Part shown: piece by piece, positions 36,839 through 47,714 of the stretch
How positions within the stretch are numbered: position 1 is the first letter of the stretch
Layout: the number at the start of each line of letters is the position of its first letter
NCBI RefSeq assembly: GCF_014280035.1
Contig: NZ_CP047957.1
Span: 1,178,001-1,242,000 of the forward strand
Length of the DNA: 64,000 nt
Direction: 5' to 3'
From: Synechococcus sp. A18-25c
Lineage (GTDB): Bacteria > Cyanobacteriota > Cyanobacteriia > PCC-6307 > Cyanobiaceae
Program-made: the position numbers and the translations under genes
The notes under the pieces: generated by a model
What the model was told of the DNA's origin: nothing
Databases searched by the model: none
Seen by the model: only the letters and a program-made list of their open reading frames with translations

Positions 36839-38208
36839 TGATTGTTTTTGCTCAATCCCCTTCGGGCCTGGATCGTCTGGTCACGTCCATCAATGGTCCC
36901 ATCAACGCCTTCGCATGGGGTTGGCCCACGATCGGGTTGATTTCCTTTACCGGCGTTCTGCTGATGGTCGGTCTGGGATTCATGCCGATTCTGCGTCTGC
37001 CGTATGGCGTGCGCATGATGTTCTCCAGTCCTGAAAAGGCCGATGAGGGCGATATCACCCCCTTCCAGGCCCTTATGACGTCTTTGGCGGCAACCGTGGG
37101 CACCGGCAATATCGCCGGGGTGGCCTCAGCAATCGCCATCGGTGGACCCGGTGCTGTGTTCTGGATGTGGTTGATCGCATTCTTTGGCATCGCAACCAAG
37201 TACGCCGAGGCGGTGCTCGCCGTCCACTACCGCGAGGTGGATGAATTGGGCAACCACGTCGGCGGACCGATGTATTACATCCGCAATGGTCTTGGCCCTC
37301 GCTGGATGTGGCTCGCTGGCCTGTTTGCCCTTTTCGGCATGCTCGCCGGGTTCGGGATCGGCAATGGCGTCCAGTGTTTTGAAGTGTCGAGTGCTCTGCT
37401 GACCTTCGGCATTCCCCGTGCCTACACGGCTGTTGTTCTCGGCGTTCTGGTGTTTGCCGTGATCGTCGGTGGTGTGCGTCGAATTTCCGAGGTCGCCTCG
37501 GCAGTCGTGCCATTCATGGCCATTGCCTATGTTCTGGCTTGTCTGATCATCCTGTTGACCAATATCAGCGCTTTGCCCGAAGCCTTCGGCAGCATCTTCA
37601 CCAATGCCTTCACGGGGAAAGCGGCAGCGACTGGCACCCTGACCCAAGTGATCCTGATGGGCTTTAAACGGGGAATTTTCTCCAATGAAGCTGGTCTAGG
37701 CAGTGCTCCCATCGCCCACGCTGCGGCCAGAACCAACGACCCTGTCCGTCAAGGCACGGTGGCCATGCTGGGCACGTTCATCGACACCTTGATCATTTGC
37801 ACTCTCACCGCTTTGGTGATTTTGGTGAGCGGAGCCATGGATGGCGTTCTCTCCGGCTCTGACTTATCGATCGCCGCCTTCAACCAGGCCTTGAACGGAT
37901 CCGGTTTGGTGGTGACGTTGGGACTGCTGATCTTTGCATTCACCACAGTGCTGGGCTGGAGTTTCTACGGCGAGCGCTGCACCGAATATCTGTTCGGTGT
38001 TCGCGCCATCCTTCCGTTCCGCATGGTTTGGGTGGTCGTGGTCGTGGTCGGTTGTCTTGTGGGCGACCGTGGTGTCGTCTGGGGTGTTGCTGACACACTT
38101 AACGGATTGATGGCGATTCCCAACTTGATTGCCTTATTGCTGCTGTCTGGAACGGTGTTCCAACTCAGCCGCAGTTATTTCAGCCGCTCGGTTGAAACCG
38201 CTGACTGA
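36835..38208 (+). CDS. Alanine/glycine:cation symporter (AGCS family)
   Basis: A 457-residue membrane protein. The signature MTSLAATVGTGNIAGVASAIAIGGPGAVFWMW is clear over residues about 79-110, and the C-terminal half has GFKRGIFSNEAGLGSAPIAHAAA. About ten to eleven segments. It uses sodium (or protons) to take up alanine or glycine. It is coupled to the preceding DUF3386 gene and is followed by a terminator. Confidence 0.93.
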   Translation: MMIVFAQSPSGLDRLVTSINGPINAFAWGWPTIGLISFTGVLLMVGLGFMPILRLPYGVRMMFSSPEKADEGDITPFQALMTSLAATVGTGNIAGVASAIAIGGPGAVFWMWLIAFFGIATKYAEAVLAVHYREVDELGNHVGGPMYYIRNGLGPRWMWLAGLFALFGMLAGFGIGNGVQCFEVSSALLTFGIPRAYTAVVLGVLVFAVIVGGVRRISEVASAVVPFMAIAYVLACLIILLTNISALPEAFGSIFTNAFTGKAAATGTLTQVILMGFKRGIFSNEAGLGSAPIAHAAARTNDPVRQGTVAMLGTFIDTLIICTLTALVILVSGAMDGVLSGSDLSIAAFNQALNGSGLVVTLGLLIFAFTTVLGWSFYGERCTEYLFGVRAILPFRMVWVVVVVVGCLVGDRGVVWGVADTLNGLMAIPNLIALLLLSGTVFQLSRSYFSRSVETAD

Positions 38209-38267
38209 GACACACCGGATTGAGAAACCTCAGGCTGTGTGTTGGGGACTGCTCAACTCTCAACCAC

Positions 38268-38300
38268 GAAAAAGCCCCCGCGTCAGCGGAGGCTTTTTTT
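38268..38300. terminator. Bidirectional rho-independent terminator
   Basis: Arms AAAGCC-C-CCGC and GCGG-A-GGCTTT with a four-base loop (GTCA), followed by a run of seven T on the plus strand and preceded by five A, giving T on the minus strand. It lies between the convergent AGCS symporter and DUF6447 genes and ends both transcripts. Confidence 0.85.
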
Positions 38301-38333
38301 GCGACACGCCTGTGCCGTTGAAGCGGATGACGA

Positions 38334-38564
38334 TCAGCCGTTGTCGGGCAGGGGGGTGACGTTCTTGAGCCGTTCGTTTAGCTGCATGGCCAGTGATTGA
38401 CGTCCTACGGCCAACACTTTGAGGGTGTCTTCGTGCATTCTCAATTGAGCGTCGGCAACCTGCATGCCACGAACCAGCTCTTTCAGTTCGTCAGGCAGGG
38501 CATTGAGGTCGTAGCGCTTGCCTTCGAAGGTGAGCACAGGGTTTTCCGTAGGAGTGGCAGTCAT
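38334..38564 (-). CDS. DUF6447-like small protein
   Basis: A 76-residue protein. LTFEGKRYDLNALPDELKELVRGMQVADAQL is the small N-terminal beta/helix unit of this family, followed by a helix (LKVLAVGRQSLAMQLNERL). Usual in marine cyanobacteria; function unknown. It lies 35 bp after the ABC exporter start-side neighbour's stop, converging on the terminator. Confidence 0.75.
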   Translation of the reverse strand: MTATPTENPVLTFEGKRYDLNALPDELKELVRGMQVADAQLRMHEDTLKVLAVGRQSLAMQLNERLKNVTPLPDNG

Positions 38565-38599
38565 GAAAAGCGGCTGAAATTGCCTGATTCCAACGCAAC

Positions 38600-40342
38600 T
38601 TAGCCGCGTCCATCGCGAATCATCTGACGTTCACACAGATCGCGATAGCGACCATTGCTCGCCATCAGCTGATCATGGGTTCCCTCTTCACTGATGCGGC
38701 CCTGATCCAAAACAACAATCTGGTCAGCCTCCTGAACCGTCGCCAGGCGATGAGCGATCACCAACACCGTGCGTCCATGCATGGCCTGGCGTAGCCCCAG
38801 CTGAACGGCCGCCTCAGCTTCGGCATCGAGGGCACTAGTGGCTTCATCAAGCAGCAGAACAGCAGGGTTGCCGAGCACAGCCCGTGCAATGGCAATCCGT
38901 TGCAGCTGGCCGCCGGACACGTTCGTGCCTCGCTCCTCAAGTTGGGTGTCATACCCCTTGGGCAACGCCATGATGAAGTCGTGGGCATTGGCCAGACGGG
39001 CGGCTTCGGTCAGCTGTTGGTGGCTGGCTTCGCGGCCAAAGAGGATTGCGTCGGCGATGCTGCCTGAAAACACGGTGGTGCGCTGAGGCACAAGCGCCAC
39101 CTGCTTGCGCAATTCGCGTGCTTTCACTTGCGACAGGTTGGCACCATCCAGTTCAATCTCACCCGACTGTGCCGTGTTGAAGCGCAGCAGCAGCGAGAAC
39201 AGGGTGCTCTTGCCGGCTCCCGAGGGGCCGACCAGGGCCACCACTTGCCCTGCGTGAATGCTGAGGTTGATGTCGTTCAGCACCGGCTCACCGTCGCCAT
39301 AGGCAAAGTTGACCTCCCGCAGGTTCAGGTGACCTGCCGGGCGTCCGATCGGAATGGCAGGGTTTGGGTCGGCTGCTTCCTGGGGTTGGCGTTCGATCTG
39401 GCGGAGACGCCGTAACGACGCTTGGCCCTGCTGAAACTCGTTGAAGTTATTGGTGACGTGAGCGATGGGATCAATCAGCACCACCAACCCGGTGAGATAG
39501 CTGCTTAATCCGGCAATGCTTAGGTCATTGCTCTGAATCCTCCAGGCGGCTAGTCCCAGGACGGAGAAGAGGCCGACTACCTCGATCATTCCCACAACAG
39601 GGTGCTGCAGGGCGACCAGGCTGTACGTGCGGTGTCGCGCTTTCCTGTGCTGATCGATCTCCTCTTCGAAGCGGCCTTGCAGCCATGGCTCGGCAGCGAA
39701 GGCGCGCACCAGGGGGAGTCCTTCAATGGCTTCGCCCAGAAGGCCGGCCAGTTCACTCACCTTCTTCTGACTGCGTTCGGTGGCGGTCATCACCCGTGCG
39801 CCGAACATGCTGATCAGCCAGATGATCAGAGGGGCGAGCAACAGAATCGACGCCGTGAGTTTCCAGTCGAGCCAGAGCATGTAGCCCAGCACGGCGAACA
39901 GCTGCAGCACGCTGGGCAACGTGTCGTGCACCGACTTGTAGAGCACTTCACTCACCCGATCCGCATCCTCGGTCAGGCGGTAGGTGAGATCGCCTGCAGA
40001 GAGTTTCTCCAAAGCCCCCAGTTCCACGGTCTGGAGCTTGCTGAACAGGTCACTGCGCAGGGTTTTGCTCACTTGCAGTGCAGGTCCGGCCAGCAGTGAG
40101 TCCTGGCCGAACTGAGCCAGTTTCTGCACAGCAAAGATCAGCACCCCCTGTCCGATCAGGCTGAGCACGCGTCCGAGATCCCGGGAACCGAGGGCTGGGA
40201 ACAGGTCACCGGCGAGGTTGAGCAGCAGCAGGAAGCTGCTGACGTACACGAGCATGCAGATCAGCCCGACCACCAGTTGACGCAGGTGTGGACGGAGCAG
40301 GGGCAGAAGCCTGCGGAATCCTGCTTCGGACGGTTTCAGCAT
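38600..40342 (-). CDS. ABC exporter, fused membrane and ATPase domains (MsbA-like)
   Basis: A 580-residue type-IV half-transporter. Membrane domain (about 15-310, six segments), then ATPase: Walker A GPSGAGKSTLFS, signature NVSGGQLQRIAIARAV, Walker B VLLLDEATSALD, switch His in IAHRLATV. It should work as a homodimer, and may export lipids or peptides. The exact substrate is not decided; cyanobacteria have several related genes. Confidence 0.92.
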   Translation of the reverse strand: MLKPSEAGFRRLLPLLRPHLRQLVVGLICMLVYVSSFLLLLNLAGDLFPALGSRDLGRVLSLIGQGVLIFAVQKLAQFGQDSLLAGPALQVSKTLRSDLFSKLQTVELGALEKLSAGDLTYRLTEDADRVSEVLYKSVHDTLPSVLQLFAVLGYMLWLDWKLTASILLLAPLIIWLISMFGARVMTATERSQKKVSELAGLLGEAIEGLPLVRAFAAEPWLQGRFEEEIDQHRKARHRTYSLVALQHPVVGMIEVVGLFSVLGLAAWRIQSNDLSIAGLSSYLTGLVVLIDPIAHVTNNFNEFQQGQASLRRLRQIERQPQEAADPNPAIPIGRPAGHLNLREVNFAYGDGEPVLNDINLSIHAGQVVALVGPSGAGKSTLFSLLLRFNTAQSGEIELDGANLSQVKARELRKQVALVPQRTTVFSGSIADAILFGREASHQQLTEAARLANAHDFIMALPKGYDTQLEERGTNVSGGQLQRIAIARAVLGNPAVLLLDEATSALDAEAEAAVQLGLRQAMHGRTVLVIAHRLATVQEADQIVVLDQGRISEEGTHDQLMASNGRYRDLCERQMIRDGRG

Positions 40343-40381
40343 CGCGTCACACTATCAATGGTCTTCCTCGCTGTTCCCTCG

Positions 40382-40564
40382 ATGCGTCTTGATCAGTTCC
40401 TGAAATGGAAAGGCTGGGTCGGGACAGGCGGTGAGGCCAAGATGCGCATCCAAGCAGGTGAAGTGGTGGTGAATGATTGCGTCATCACCCAGCGTGGTCG
40501 TCAGCTTCATGTGGGTGATCATGTGTCGATGGGCACCGATCAGGCCATCGTCACCGACATCTGA
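40382..40564 (+). CDS. S4-domain RNA-binding protein (YaaA/RlbA type)
   Basis: A 60-residue protein from ATG 40382 (MRLDQFLKWKG), the usual length of the single S4 domain: GEAKMRIQAGEVVVNDCVITQRGRQL, then LHVGDHVS. Such small S4 proteins bind structured RNA or ribosomes. A further in-frame start lies upstream but overlaps the divergent exporter gene's promoter. Confidence 0.85.
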   Translation: MRLDQFLKWKGWVGTGGEAKMRIQAGEVVVNDCVITQRGRQLHVGDHVSMGTDQAIVTDI

Positions 40565-40623
40565 ATCAGATTTCCCGCGCTGGAACGTAAGTTGGCTGCT
40601 GCTGAACTGCAGAGGACGCAAGA

Positions 40624-41355
40624 GTGCGCAAACCGGTGATCGCTGGAAACTGGAAGATGCACATGACTTGTGCCCAGACCCGAGATTGGTTGAGCACCTT
40701 TCTTCCACTGATCGCCAACACCTCTGACGATCGCCATGTGGTGGTGGCACCCCCGTTCACGGCGATAAGCACCATGGCGGAAGCGAGTTCAGGGTCGCGG
40801 GTCGAGATTGCTAGTCAGAACGTGCATTGGGAGGGCCAGGGGGCCTACACCGCTGAGATTTCACCATCGATGCTCGAAGAGCACGGGGTGCGTTACGCGA
40901 TCGTCGGTCATAGCGAACCACGCAAGTACTTCAGCGAAAGCGACGAACAGATCAATCACCGGGCGCGTTCGGCTCAGGCCAACGGGCTGATCCCAATCGT
41001 TTGCGTCGGTGAAAGTGATGAACAGCGCAGCCGCGGCGAAGCCGAACGTGTGATCCGTCGTCAGGTGGAGCAGGGACTGGAAGGTCTTGATCCCAGCCAT
41101 CTGGTCGTGGCCTACGAACCCATCTGGGCCATCGGAACAGGCAAGACCTGTGAATCCGCCGAGGCCAATCGCATCTGTGGCCTGATCCGCAGCTGGGTGG
41201 GGGCTCCTGACCTCGTCATCCAGTACGGCGGCTCCGTGAAGCCAGCCAACATCGATGAGCTCATGGGGATGAGCGACATCGATGGTGTGCTGGTGGGCGG
41301 CGCTTCGCTAGATCCAGAAAGCTTCGCTCGCATCGCGAACTACCAAGCCGCCTGA
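40624..41355 (+). CDS. tpiA: Triosephosphate isomerase
   Basis: A 243-residue TIM barrel with GTG start (40624). Landmarks: AGNWKMHMT (active-site Asn and Lys), [12 protein letters not shown] (catalytic His), [13 protein letters not shown] (catalytic Glu) and phosphate-binding GVLVGGASL. It interconverts dihydroxyacetone phosphate and glyceraldehyde-3-phosphate in the Calvin cycle and glycolysis. Only 6 bp separate it from folP. Confidence 0.97.
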   Translation: MRKPVIAGNWKMHMTCAQTRDWLSTFLPLIANTSDDRHVVVAPPFTAISTMAEASSGSRVEIASQNVHWEGQGAYTAEISPSMLEEHGVRYAIVGHSEPRKYFSESDEQINHRARSAQANGLIPIVCVGESDEQRSRGEAERVIRRQVEQGLEGLDPSHLVVAYEPIWAIGTGKTCESAEANRICGLIRSWVGAPDLVIQYGGSVKPANIDELMGMSDIDGVLVGGASLDPESFARIANYQAA

Positions 41356-41361
41356 TCCGGG

Positions 41362-42195
41362 ATGCGACGTCCGGTTTGCTGGGACGAACGTTCGGCCGTG
41401 ATGGGGGTGATCAATCTCACTCCGGATTCCTTTAGTGACGGCGGTCGTTTCAACCGGCTTGATCTCGCCCTCAGAGAGGCCTCAAAGCAGGTGTCCGCTG
41501 GGGCGGATGTGCTGGATCTCGGGGCTCAGAGCACCCGACCTGGAGCTGAGGAGGTGGGTGCTGAAGAAGAGCTCCGACGCCTGCTCCCTTCTCTGGGTGC
41601 GATTCGATCAGCCCATCCCGAGCTGATCATTTCCGTTGATACCTTTCTGGCTCCGGTGGCGGAGGCTGCTTTGGCAGCCGGTGCTGACTGGATCAATGAT
41701 GTCAGTGGTGGCCGGCGGGACCCCGCGATGGTTGCACTGGTGGCGGACGCTGGATGCCCCTACGTGCTGATGCACAGCAGGGGAGACAGCAGCACGATGG
41801 ATGCATGCACGGATTACGGCGATCGCGGAGTGGTGGCCGGTGTGCTCAGTGAGCTCCGCCGCAGCACGGATCGTGCTTTGGCTGCCGGTTTACGGCGGGA
41901 GCAACTGATCTGGGATCCAGGCCTTGGCTTCGCCAAGTCCAACGACCAGAATCTGGAGCTCCTTTGCCGGTTGGAAGAGCTGCAACAGGATGGCATTCCT
42001 CTTTTGCTCGGTCCTTCCCGAAAGCGATTCATCGGAGCTGTGCTTGATGAGCCTCGAGCTCGGGCCAGGATCTGGGGAACTGCGGCCGTCTGTGCCAGGG
42101 CTGTCGAGGCAGGTGTGCAGGTGTTGCGCGTGCACGATGTTGGGCCGATGAGCCAGGTGGTCAGGATGGCCGCAGCAGTCAAGCGGACCGCATGA
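41362..42195 (+). CDS. folP: Dihydropteroate synthase
   Basis: A 277-residue protein: VMGVINLTPDSFSDGGRF (signature 1), DLGAQSTRPGAEEV (signature 2), DWINDVSGGRRD and LLGPSRKRF. It joins p-aminobenzoate to dihydropterin pyrophosphate in folate synthesis. It starts 6 bp after tpiA, and the order tpiA-folP is read as one transcript. Confidence 0.96.
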   Translation: MRRPVCWDERSAVMGVINLTPDSFSDGGRFNRLDLALREASKQVSAGADVLDLGAQSTRPGAEEVGAEEELRRLLPSLGAIRSAHPELIISVDTFLAPVAEAALAAGADWINDVSGGRRDPAMVALVADAGCPYVLMHSRGDSSTMDACTDYGDRGVVAGVLSELRRSTDRALAAGLRREQLIWDPGLGFAKSNDQNLELLCRLEELQQDGIPLLLGPSRKRFIGAVLDEPRARARIWGTAAVCARAVEAGVQVLRVHDVGPMSQVVRMAAAVKRTA

Positions 42196-42235
42196 GCGAA
42201 CTGGCTAGAACTGACTCCGTTGCTGACCCTGCTGC

Positions 42236-42640
42236 ATGAGCACGAGCCCGGAGCTCACTCTCCTCTACGACGGAGGTTGCCCTCTCTGCGTCCGTGAAGT
42301 GACGTTCTTGAGTCGCCGTGACCGTCAGGGAACCATCCATTTCGTGGATGTTGATGCACAGGATTACCGGCCTGAGGACTGGTCAGGCATTACGTATCGA
42401 CAGGCTATGGCCAAGATCCATGCCATTCAGGCCGATGGCACTGTGCTCACCGATGTGGCGGTGTTTCGTGAGGCTTATCGCTTGATCGGCCTTGGCTGGA
42501 TCTATGCACCAACGACTTGGCCCGTGCTGGGCGCGGTCGTGAACGCGGCCTATGCCGTCTGGGCGCGTTTCCGACTCAGGGTGACAGGGCGTCAGCCTCT
42601 GGATCAGCTCTGTGAACAGCGCTGTGAGCGTTCACTCTGA
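42236..42640 (+). CDS. DCC-family (DUF393) thiol-disulfide oxidoreductase-like protein
   Basis: A 134-residue protein with the family signature LLYDGGCPLCVREV (DxxCxxC). Members are predicted thiol-disulfide or redox proteins but are little studied. No membrane signal at the start; a weak hydrophobic stretch at about 95-115. It is 40 bp after folP and may belong to that transcript. Confidence 0.88.
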   Translation: MSTSPELTLLYDGGCPLCVREVTFLSRRDRQGTIHFVDVDAQDYRPEDWSGITYRQAMAKIHAIQADGTVLTDVAVFREAYRLIGLGWIYAPTTWPVLGAVVNAAYAVWARFRLRVTGRQPLDQLCEQRCERSL

Positions 42641-42670
42641 GTTGGACCAAGCCTTGATCGAAGCCGTACC

Positions 42671-42699
42671 GAAAAGGCCGGTGAGCCATCACCGGCCTT
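42671..42699. terminator. Strong hairpin between DUF393 and chlH
   Basis: Arms AAGGCCGGTGA and TCACCGGCCTT at 42674-42684 and 42689-42699 form a perfect 11-bp stem with loop GCCA. On the minus strand it is followed by TTTTC, which suits termination of chlH. On the plus strand there is no T run, so it may end the tpiA-folP transcript less well. Confidence 0.8.
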
Positions 42700-42727
42700 G
42701 AGATGGCGAACCGACGGTCGCTGTGAT

Positions 42728-45700
42728 TCAGGCTGTGGTCACTCCCTCAATGCGATCTTCAACCTCTTGATAGAGCTCTTGGAGTTGCTCGATGTTCTCG
42801 TCGGAGGTCTCCCAGTAGCCACGACCATGGACCTCGAGAAGCGTGCCAACGATCTGACGGAAGCTGTTGGGGTTCAGTTCCAGCAGACGCTTGCGCATCT
42901 CAGGGTCATTGATGAAGGTCTCGTTGGCTTCCTCATAAACAAAGTTGTCGACGGCGCCGCTGGTGGCACTCCAACCGAGGGTGAAGTTGAGGCGCTTGGC
43001 CACTTCACGGACACCTTCGTAGCCGGAGTCGAGCATGCCTTCGTACCACTTGGGATTGAGCAGCTTGGTGCGTGAATCCAGGCGGATTGTTTCACTGAGC
43101 GACCGCACTTGGGCATTGGCGGTGGTGGTGTCCGCGATGTAGCTGGTGGGAGCTTTGCCGTCGTCACGCAGACCAGCAATCAGTTTGGTGGGGTCGGAGT
43201 CGAAGTAGTGGCTCACGTCCGTGAGGGAGATCTCTGCGGAGTCCAGATTTTGGAAGGTCACATCAGCGGTCTTCATCACGTTCTCAAAGACTTCGCGCTT
43301 CTGATTCATTTCACCGGGGTTGTCGGCGTTGAACGCGAAGGTCTTGCGCGAGAGATACATCTCTTGCAGTTCGCCCTCTTCTTCCCAGGTGCTGTTCTCC
43401 ACCGCGAGATTCACGTTGGAGCTGTAGCTGCCGCTGGCATTGGAGAAGACTCGGCAGGCCGCATCGCGCAGTGAAGTTCCTTCCTTTTCAGCCTGTTCGA
43501 GCGCGTGCTTGCGAACGAAGTTCTGATCGAGTGGTTCGTCGGCTTCTGCGGCCATCTTCACGGCCTGATCGATCAGGGCCATTTGATTGATGAACAGATC
43601 GCGGAACACACCAGAACAATTCACCACCACGTCGATGCGGGGGCGCCCGAGTTCCTCCAGGGGGATCAGCTCAAGCTTGTTGACGCGACCCACGGAATCG
43701 GGCATCGGTTTGACACCCACAAACCAGAGAATCTGGGCGAGCGACTCGCCGTAGGTCTTGATGTTGTCGGTACCCCAGAGCACGCAGGCAATGGTTTCAG
43801 GCCAGGTGCCTTGCTCTTCGCGCTGACGTTCAATCAGCTTGTCGACGACGCCTTTGGCTGCAGCCACCGCAGCACGGGTAGGAATGGCCTGGGGATCGAG
43901 CGCGTGGATGTTCTTGCCACTGGGCAGCACACCGGGATTGCGGATCGGATCACCACCGGGTCCGGGCAGGATGTATTCGCCGTCGAGAGCCTTGAGCAAA
44001 CTCTCCATTTCCATATCAGCGCACACCTGCTCAAGGCAGAAGCGCAAATAGGCGAAGAGCTTGTCAAGTTCGGTGGAATCGATCTGAACGAAGCCCGCAC
44101 TGCAACAGGCCCTCAGCCAGGGGGAAGGGAGTTTGAAGCCGAATTTGGACAGTAAATCGTAGAACCAGCCGAAGCTGTTGCGAAGACTCACCCGTCCGTC
44201 GCGGCCGGTGAGGCTGCGGACCATGGCTCCAATGGCTGCCCTGGAGGTCTCGGTGATAGTGCGATTGAGCTCTACATCCGCAAGGACGCCTTCATCGTTG
44301 CCTTTGTAGATGTCTTCGATCGTGCGACCCATGGCCTCAGCAAGCAGGCCAGGCAGGGAACGCAAGTCGTCTTCCTCGCGTTCAAGGGCAGCGATGTTCA
44401 CCAGCGTTGCGATGGCTTCCTCCGCGGTTGGAGGCTTGCCGATGGTGTGAAGACCGCAGGGAAGCAGCCGGCTTTCGATCTCCATTAATTGGCGATACAC
44501 CGCACCGACAAGGGCGTCGCGCCCCTCGAGTTCGAGCGCCGAGGAATCGTCATCGGGCAGGTCGACGTCTTTGTCGAGATTGCACTGACGTGCCGTTTCG
44601 ATGATGGTGTTGACAATTTGCACACCACGACCGCCTTCACGCAATTGCTGGTAGGAGCCCACCAGCTCTCCGAGTTCTTTTAGGCCCTTGTAAAGACCAG
44701 CATTTTCTGCTGGAGGAGTGAGGTAGCTAATCGTGGAGGCGTAGCCCCGACGCTTGGCAATCGTGGCCTCTGAAGGGTTGTTGGCTGCGTAGTAGTAGAG
44801 GTTCGGCAGCGCACCAATCAACGAGTCGGGGTAGCAGGTTTCGCTCATGCCCATCTGTTTGCCGGGCATGAACTCCAGAGAGCCGTGGGTGCCGAAGTGC
44901 AGCACCGCATCGGCTTTCCAGATTTTTTGGAGATAGGTGTAGTAAGCCGCGAAGCCATGGTGGGGGCTCGCACTCCGGGAGTAGAGCAAGCGCATGGGAT
45001 CACCCTCGTAGCCGAAGGTGGGCTGCACGCCAACGAAGACGTTGCCGAAATGGCGACCGAAGACAAGCAGGTTCTGGCCGTCACTGTTGAGATTGCCAGG
45101 TGGCTTGCCCCAGTTCTCTTCCAGACGCTCGGAATAGGGCGTCAGGCGCTCATATTCCTCCACACTCATCCGGTGGGCGATCGACAGCTCCGGTGATCCC
45201 TCCATGGCATCGGCGTCATTGATCACCGCTTCCAGCAGGGCACGGGGGTTTGGAGGCAGATCCTGCACGTCGTAGCCCTGAGCCTTCATTTCCTCCATCA
45301 CGCGATGGATGGAGCCGAACACATCGAGGTAGGCCGCTGTTCCGACATTGCCCTTGTCGGGAGGGAAGCTGAAGACTGTGATGGCCAGCTTTTTCTCCGT
45401 GCGCGGCTTGATCCGCAGCGATGACCAGCGGATGGCGCGTTCCGCAATGGCATCAACTCGATCTTGCAGCGTGTGCGCTTTGCCGGTGGCGTCATCGCGA
45501 CCGGAGAGGACGATCGGCTCAATGGCACCGTCGAGTTCCGGGATCGCGATCTGCAGGGCGACCTGCACCGGGTGGAGGCCTAGGTCACTGTCTTCCCATT
45601 CCTGAGTGGTCTGGAACACCAGCGGAAGAGCCACCATGTAGGGCCGATTCAACTTCTTGAGCGACTCGATGGCCTTGGGGTGATCCTGACGAGCGGGACC

Positions 45701-46738
45701 ACCCACCAGTGCAAAACCGGTCAGCGAGACTGTGCCGTCAACCAGCGGTTGCTCTGGGTTCAGCGGGTCGTAAAAGAAGGCGTTAACTGGCTTGGAGAAG
45801 TCCAGGCCACCGCAAAAGATCGGGATCACGCGGGCACCGCGGAATTCCAGCTCCTGGATGGTGGCGACATAGTGAGCATCGTCACCGGTCACGATGTGGC
45901 TGCGCTGCAGCACCAGTCCGATCACGGGCCCTTTGCGGGCTTCTTCAGAGAGATCGGTGCGGCTCGCGGTCCAGTTGAGATATTCCTTGAGGTCCTCGAA
46001 CATGGATGGTGCGAGGGGGTGCCAGATGCCCAAGTCGGGGAAGACTTCGGGTTCAGCCACCTGCATCTCGGGACGTTCCTCGCCCTCGGCAGCGGGGAAC
46101 ACGTATTTATCCGCAAGCATCAACAGAAAGTTGCGAAGATTGTCTGGCGTTCCGCCAAGCCAGTACTGGAAGCTGAGCATGAAGCTTCTAGCGTCCTGGG
46201 CCTTCTCAACCGGCAGATACTTCAGAACGGTCGGAAGCGTGTTCAGCAGCTTGAGCATCGCGTCCTGGAACCCGGCTCCACCGGCTTCCTTTCGCTTTTT
46301 CATGAAGCCGGCAATGGCGCTCTTGCTCTGACCGAGCTGCGCCATCGAGAAGCTACCCAATTTGTTCAGACGCATCACCTCCGGCATGGAGGGGAAGACC
46401 ACCGCAGCCTTGAGACGGTCGCGGTGGGGAGCAACGGCATCCACCACCTTCTGAGCCAGATCCTCAATGAAAATCAAGGAAGCGACGAAGACATCTGCTT
46501 CGGACACGTCGCGCTTGAAATTTTCGTAGTTGGTCTCATCGCGCAGCTCCTCGATCAGGTAGCCGCAAAGATCGATGCCGAGATCACCATTGGCAGCGTT
46601 CAGAGCTGTTGCCGCCTGGGTGAGTGCATTTTGATACTGGGGCTCAAGAACCACGTACACCGCCTTCATGACGGATTTGTGGTTTTGACCCTCCACAGGA
46701 GCAACGCGGCGATCGGCGGAGCGGACCTGTGTGAACAT
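42728..46738 (-). CDS. chlH: Magnesium chelatase subunit H
   Basis: A 1,336-residue protein, the usual length for ChlH/BchH. It binds protoporphyrin IX and, with ChlI and ChlD, inserts magnesium in the first committed step of chlorophyll synthesis. The N-terminal region shows [38 protein letters not shown] and [11 protein letters not shown] are typical motifs. Start ATG 46738; the upstream region to dapB (118 bp) holds both divergent promoters. A single gene, closed by the hairpin downstream. Confidence 0.98.
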   Translation of the reverse strand: MFTQVRSADRRVAPVEGQNHKSVMKAVYVVLEPQYQNALTQAATALNAANGDLGIDLCGYLIEELRDETNYENFKRDVSEADVFVASLIFIEDLAQKVVDAVAPHRDRLKAAVVFPSMPEVMRLNKLGSFSMAQLGQSKSAIAGFMKKRKEAGGAGFQDAMLKLLNTLPTVLKYLPVEKAQDARSFMLSFQYWLGGTPDNLRNFLLMLADKYVFPAAEGEERPEMQVAEPEVFPDLGIWHPLAPSMFEDLKEYLNWTASRTDLSEEARKGPVIGLVLQRSHIVTGDDAHYVATIQELEFRGARVIPIFCGGLDFSKPVNAFFYDPLNPEQPLVDGTVSLTGFALVGGPARQDHPKAIESLKKLNRPYMVALPLVFQTTQEWEDSDLGLHPVQVALQIAIPELDGAIEPIVLSGRDDATGKAHTLQDRVDAIAERAIRWSSLRIKPRTEKKLAITVFSFPPDKGNVGTAAYLDVFGSIHRVMEEMKAQGYDVQDLPPNPRALLEAVINDADAMEGSPELSIAHRMSVEEYERLTPYSERLEENWGKPPGNLNSDGQNLLVFGRHFGNVFVGVQPTFGYEGDPMRLLYSRSASPHHGFAAYYTYLQKIWKADAVLHFGTHGSLEFMPGKQMGMSETCYPDSLIGALPNLYYYAANNPSEATIAKRRGYASTISYLTPPAENAGLYKGLKELGELVGSYQQLREGGRGVQIVNTIIETARQCNLDKDVDLPDDDSSALELEGRDALVGAVYRQLMEIESRLLPCGLHTIGKPPTAEEAIATLVNIAALEREEDDLRSLPGLLAEAMGRTIEDIYKGNDEGVLADVELNRTITETSRAAIGAMVRSLTGRDGRVSLRNSFGWFYDLLSKFGFKLPSPWLRACCSAGFVQIDSTELDKLFAYLRFCLEQVCADMEMESLLKALDGEYILPGPGGDPIRNPGVLPSGKNIHALDPQAIPTRAAVAAAKGVVDKLIERQREEQGTWPETIACVLWGTDNIKTYGESLAQILWFVGVKPMPDSVGRVNKLELIPLEELGRPRIDVVVNCSGVFRDLFINQMALIDQAVKMAAEADEPLDQNFVRKHALEQAEKEGTSLRDAACRVFSNASGSYSSNVNLAVENSTWEEEGELQEMYLSRKTFAFNADNPGEMNQKREVFENVMKTADVTFQNLDSAEISLTDVSHYFDSDPTKLIAGLRDDGKAPTSYIADTTTANAQVRSLSETIRLDSRTKLLNPKWYEGMLDSGYEGVREVAKRLNFTLGWSATSGAVDNFVYEEANETFINDPEMRKRLLELNPNSFRQIVGTLLEVHGRGYWETSDENIEQLQELYQEVEDRIEGVTTA

Positions 46739-46856
46739 CAGCGCACTTTTAGCTATATGAAGAACGATACGGCCGACAGGCCACCACTGCGTTATTCCAC
46801 AACCTTGGTGTTACAACCCGGCTGCCCCATAGGCTCATTCGAGACCGATTTCCCGC

Positions 46857-47708
46857 ATGAGCGCTTCTGCGAGTCCTTCAATCCCTGTGCTGGTGACCGG
46901 AGCGCTGGGGCGCATGGGAGCCGAAGTGATCCGCGCCGTGCAGGCATCGCCTGACTGCCATCTGGTGGGGGCAATCGACACGACACCTGGCAAAGAGGGT
47001 GCCGATGTCGGTGAGCTGCTGGGACTGGGGGAACTTGAGGTAGCGCTTACAGCCGACCTCGAAGGCTGTCTTTGCGCCAGCAGCCAGGCGGTGCGTGATT
47101 CGGGCCCGGGGAAGGGTGCAGTGATGGTGGATTTCACCCACCCATCAGTTGTTTACAACAACACAAGGGCTGCGATCGCTTACGGCGTGCATCCCGTGAT
47201 TGGCACCACCGGCTTGTCACCTGAGCAGCTGCGGGATTTGCAGACGTTTTCTGAAAAGGCCTCGGTGGGAGGGGCTGTGATCCCCAATTTCTCGGTTGGC
47301 ATGGTGCTGCTTCAGCAGGCAGCGGCCGCAGCGGCGCGCTTTTATGACCACGCTGAGCTAACGGAATTGCATCACAACCGCAAGGCGGATGCTCCCAGTG
47401 GCACTTGCATCAAGACTGCAGAGCTGATGGAAGAACTGGGAAAAACCTTCAACGCCGCGGAAGTGGATGAGCATGAGTCCCTCGAGGGCAGTCGCGGCGG
47501 TCAGCGCCCCAGCGGCCTTCGGCTCCACTCCCTTCGTCTTCCCGGGCTTGTGGCGCACCAGGAGGTGATGTTTGGGGCTCCCGGTGAGACCTATACCCTT
47601 CGCCACGACACGATCGACCGATCCGCTTATATGCCGGGGGTTCTCCTCTGTGTTCGGAAGGTTCGTCAGCTTTCGGGTCTTGTTTACGGCCTCGAACGCC
47701 TCCTTTGA
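46857..47708 (+). CDS. dapB: 4-hydroxy-tetrahydrodipicolinate reductase
   Basis: A 283-residue protein: nucleotide fold [27 protein letters not shown], and substrate motifs [14 protein letters not shown] and the C-terminal [13 protein letters not shown]. It reduces the intermediate of lysine and peptidoglycan diaminopimelate synthesis with NADPH. It is divergent from chlH and begins a rightward group that runs through an unknown membrane protein, hli and a monooxygenase. Confidence 0.97.
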   Translation: MSASASPSIPVLVTGALGRMGAEVIRAVQASPDCHLVGAIDTTPGKEGADVGELLGLGELEVALTADLEGCLCASSQAVRDSGPGKGAVMVDFTHPSVVYNNTRAAIAYGVHPVIGTTGLSPEQLRDLQTFSEKASVGGAVIPNFSVGMVLLQQAAAAAARFYDHAELTELHHNRKADAPSGTCIKTAELMEELGKTFNAAEVDEHESLEGSRGGQRPSGLRLHSLRLPGLVAHQEVMFGAPGETYTLRHDTIDRSAYMPGVLLCVRKVRQLSGLVYGLERLL

Positions 47709-47714
47709 GTCGTC

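Noticed and set aside
45680-46954. 424-residue frame opposite the 5' part of chlH
   Set aside because: Antisense shadow of a strongly conserved gene; no domain recognised.
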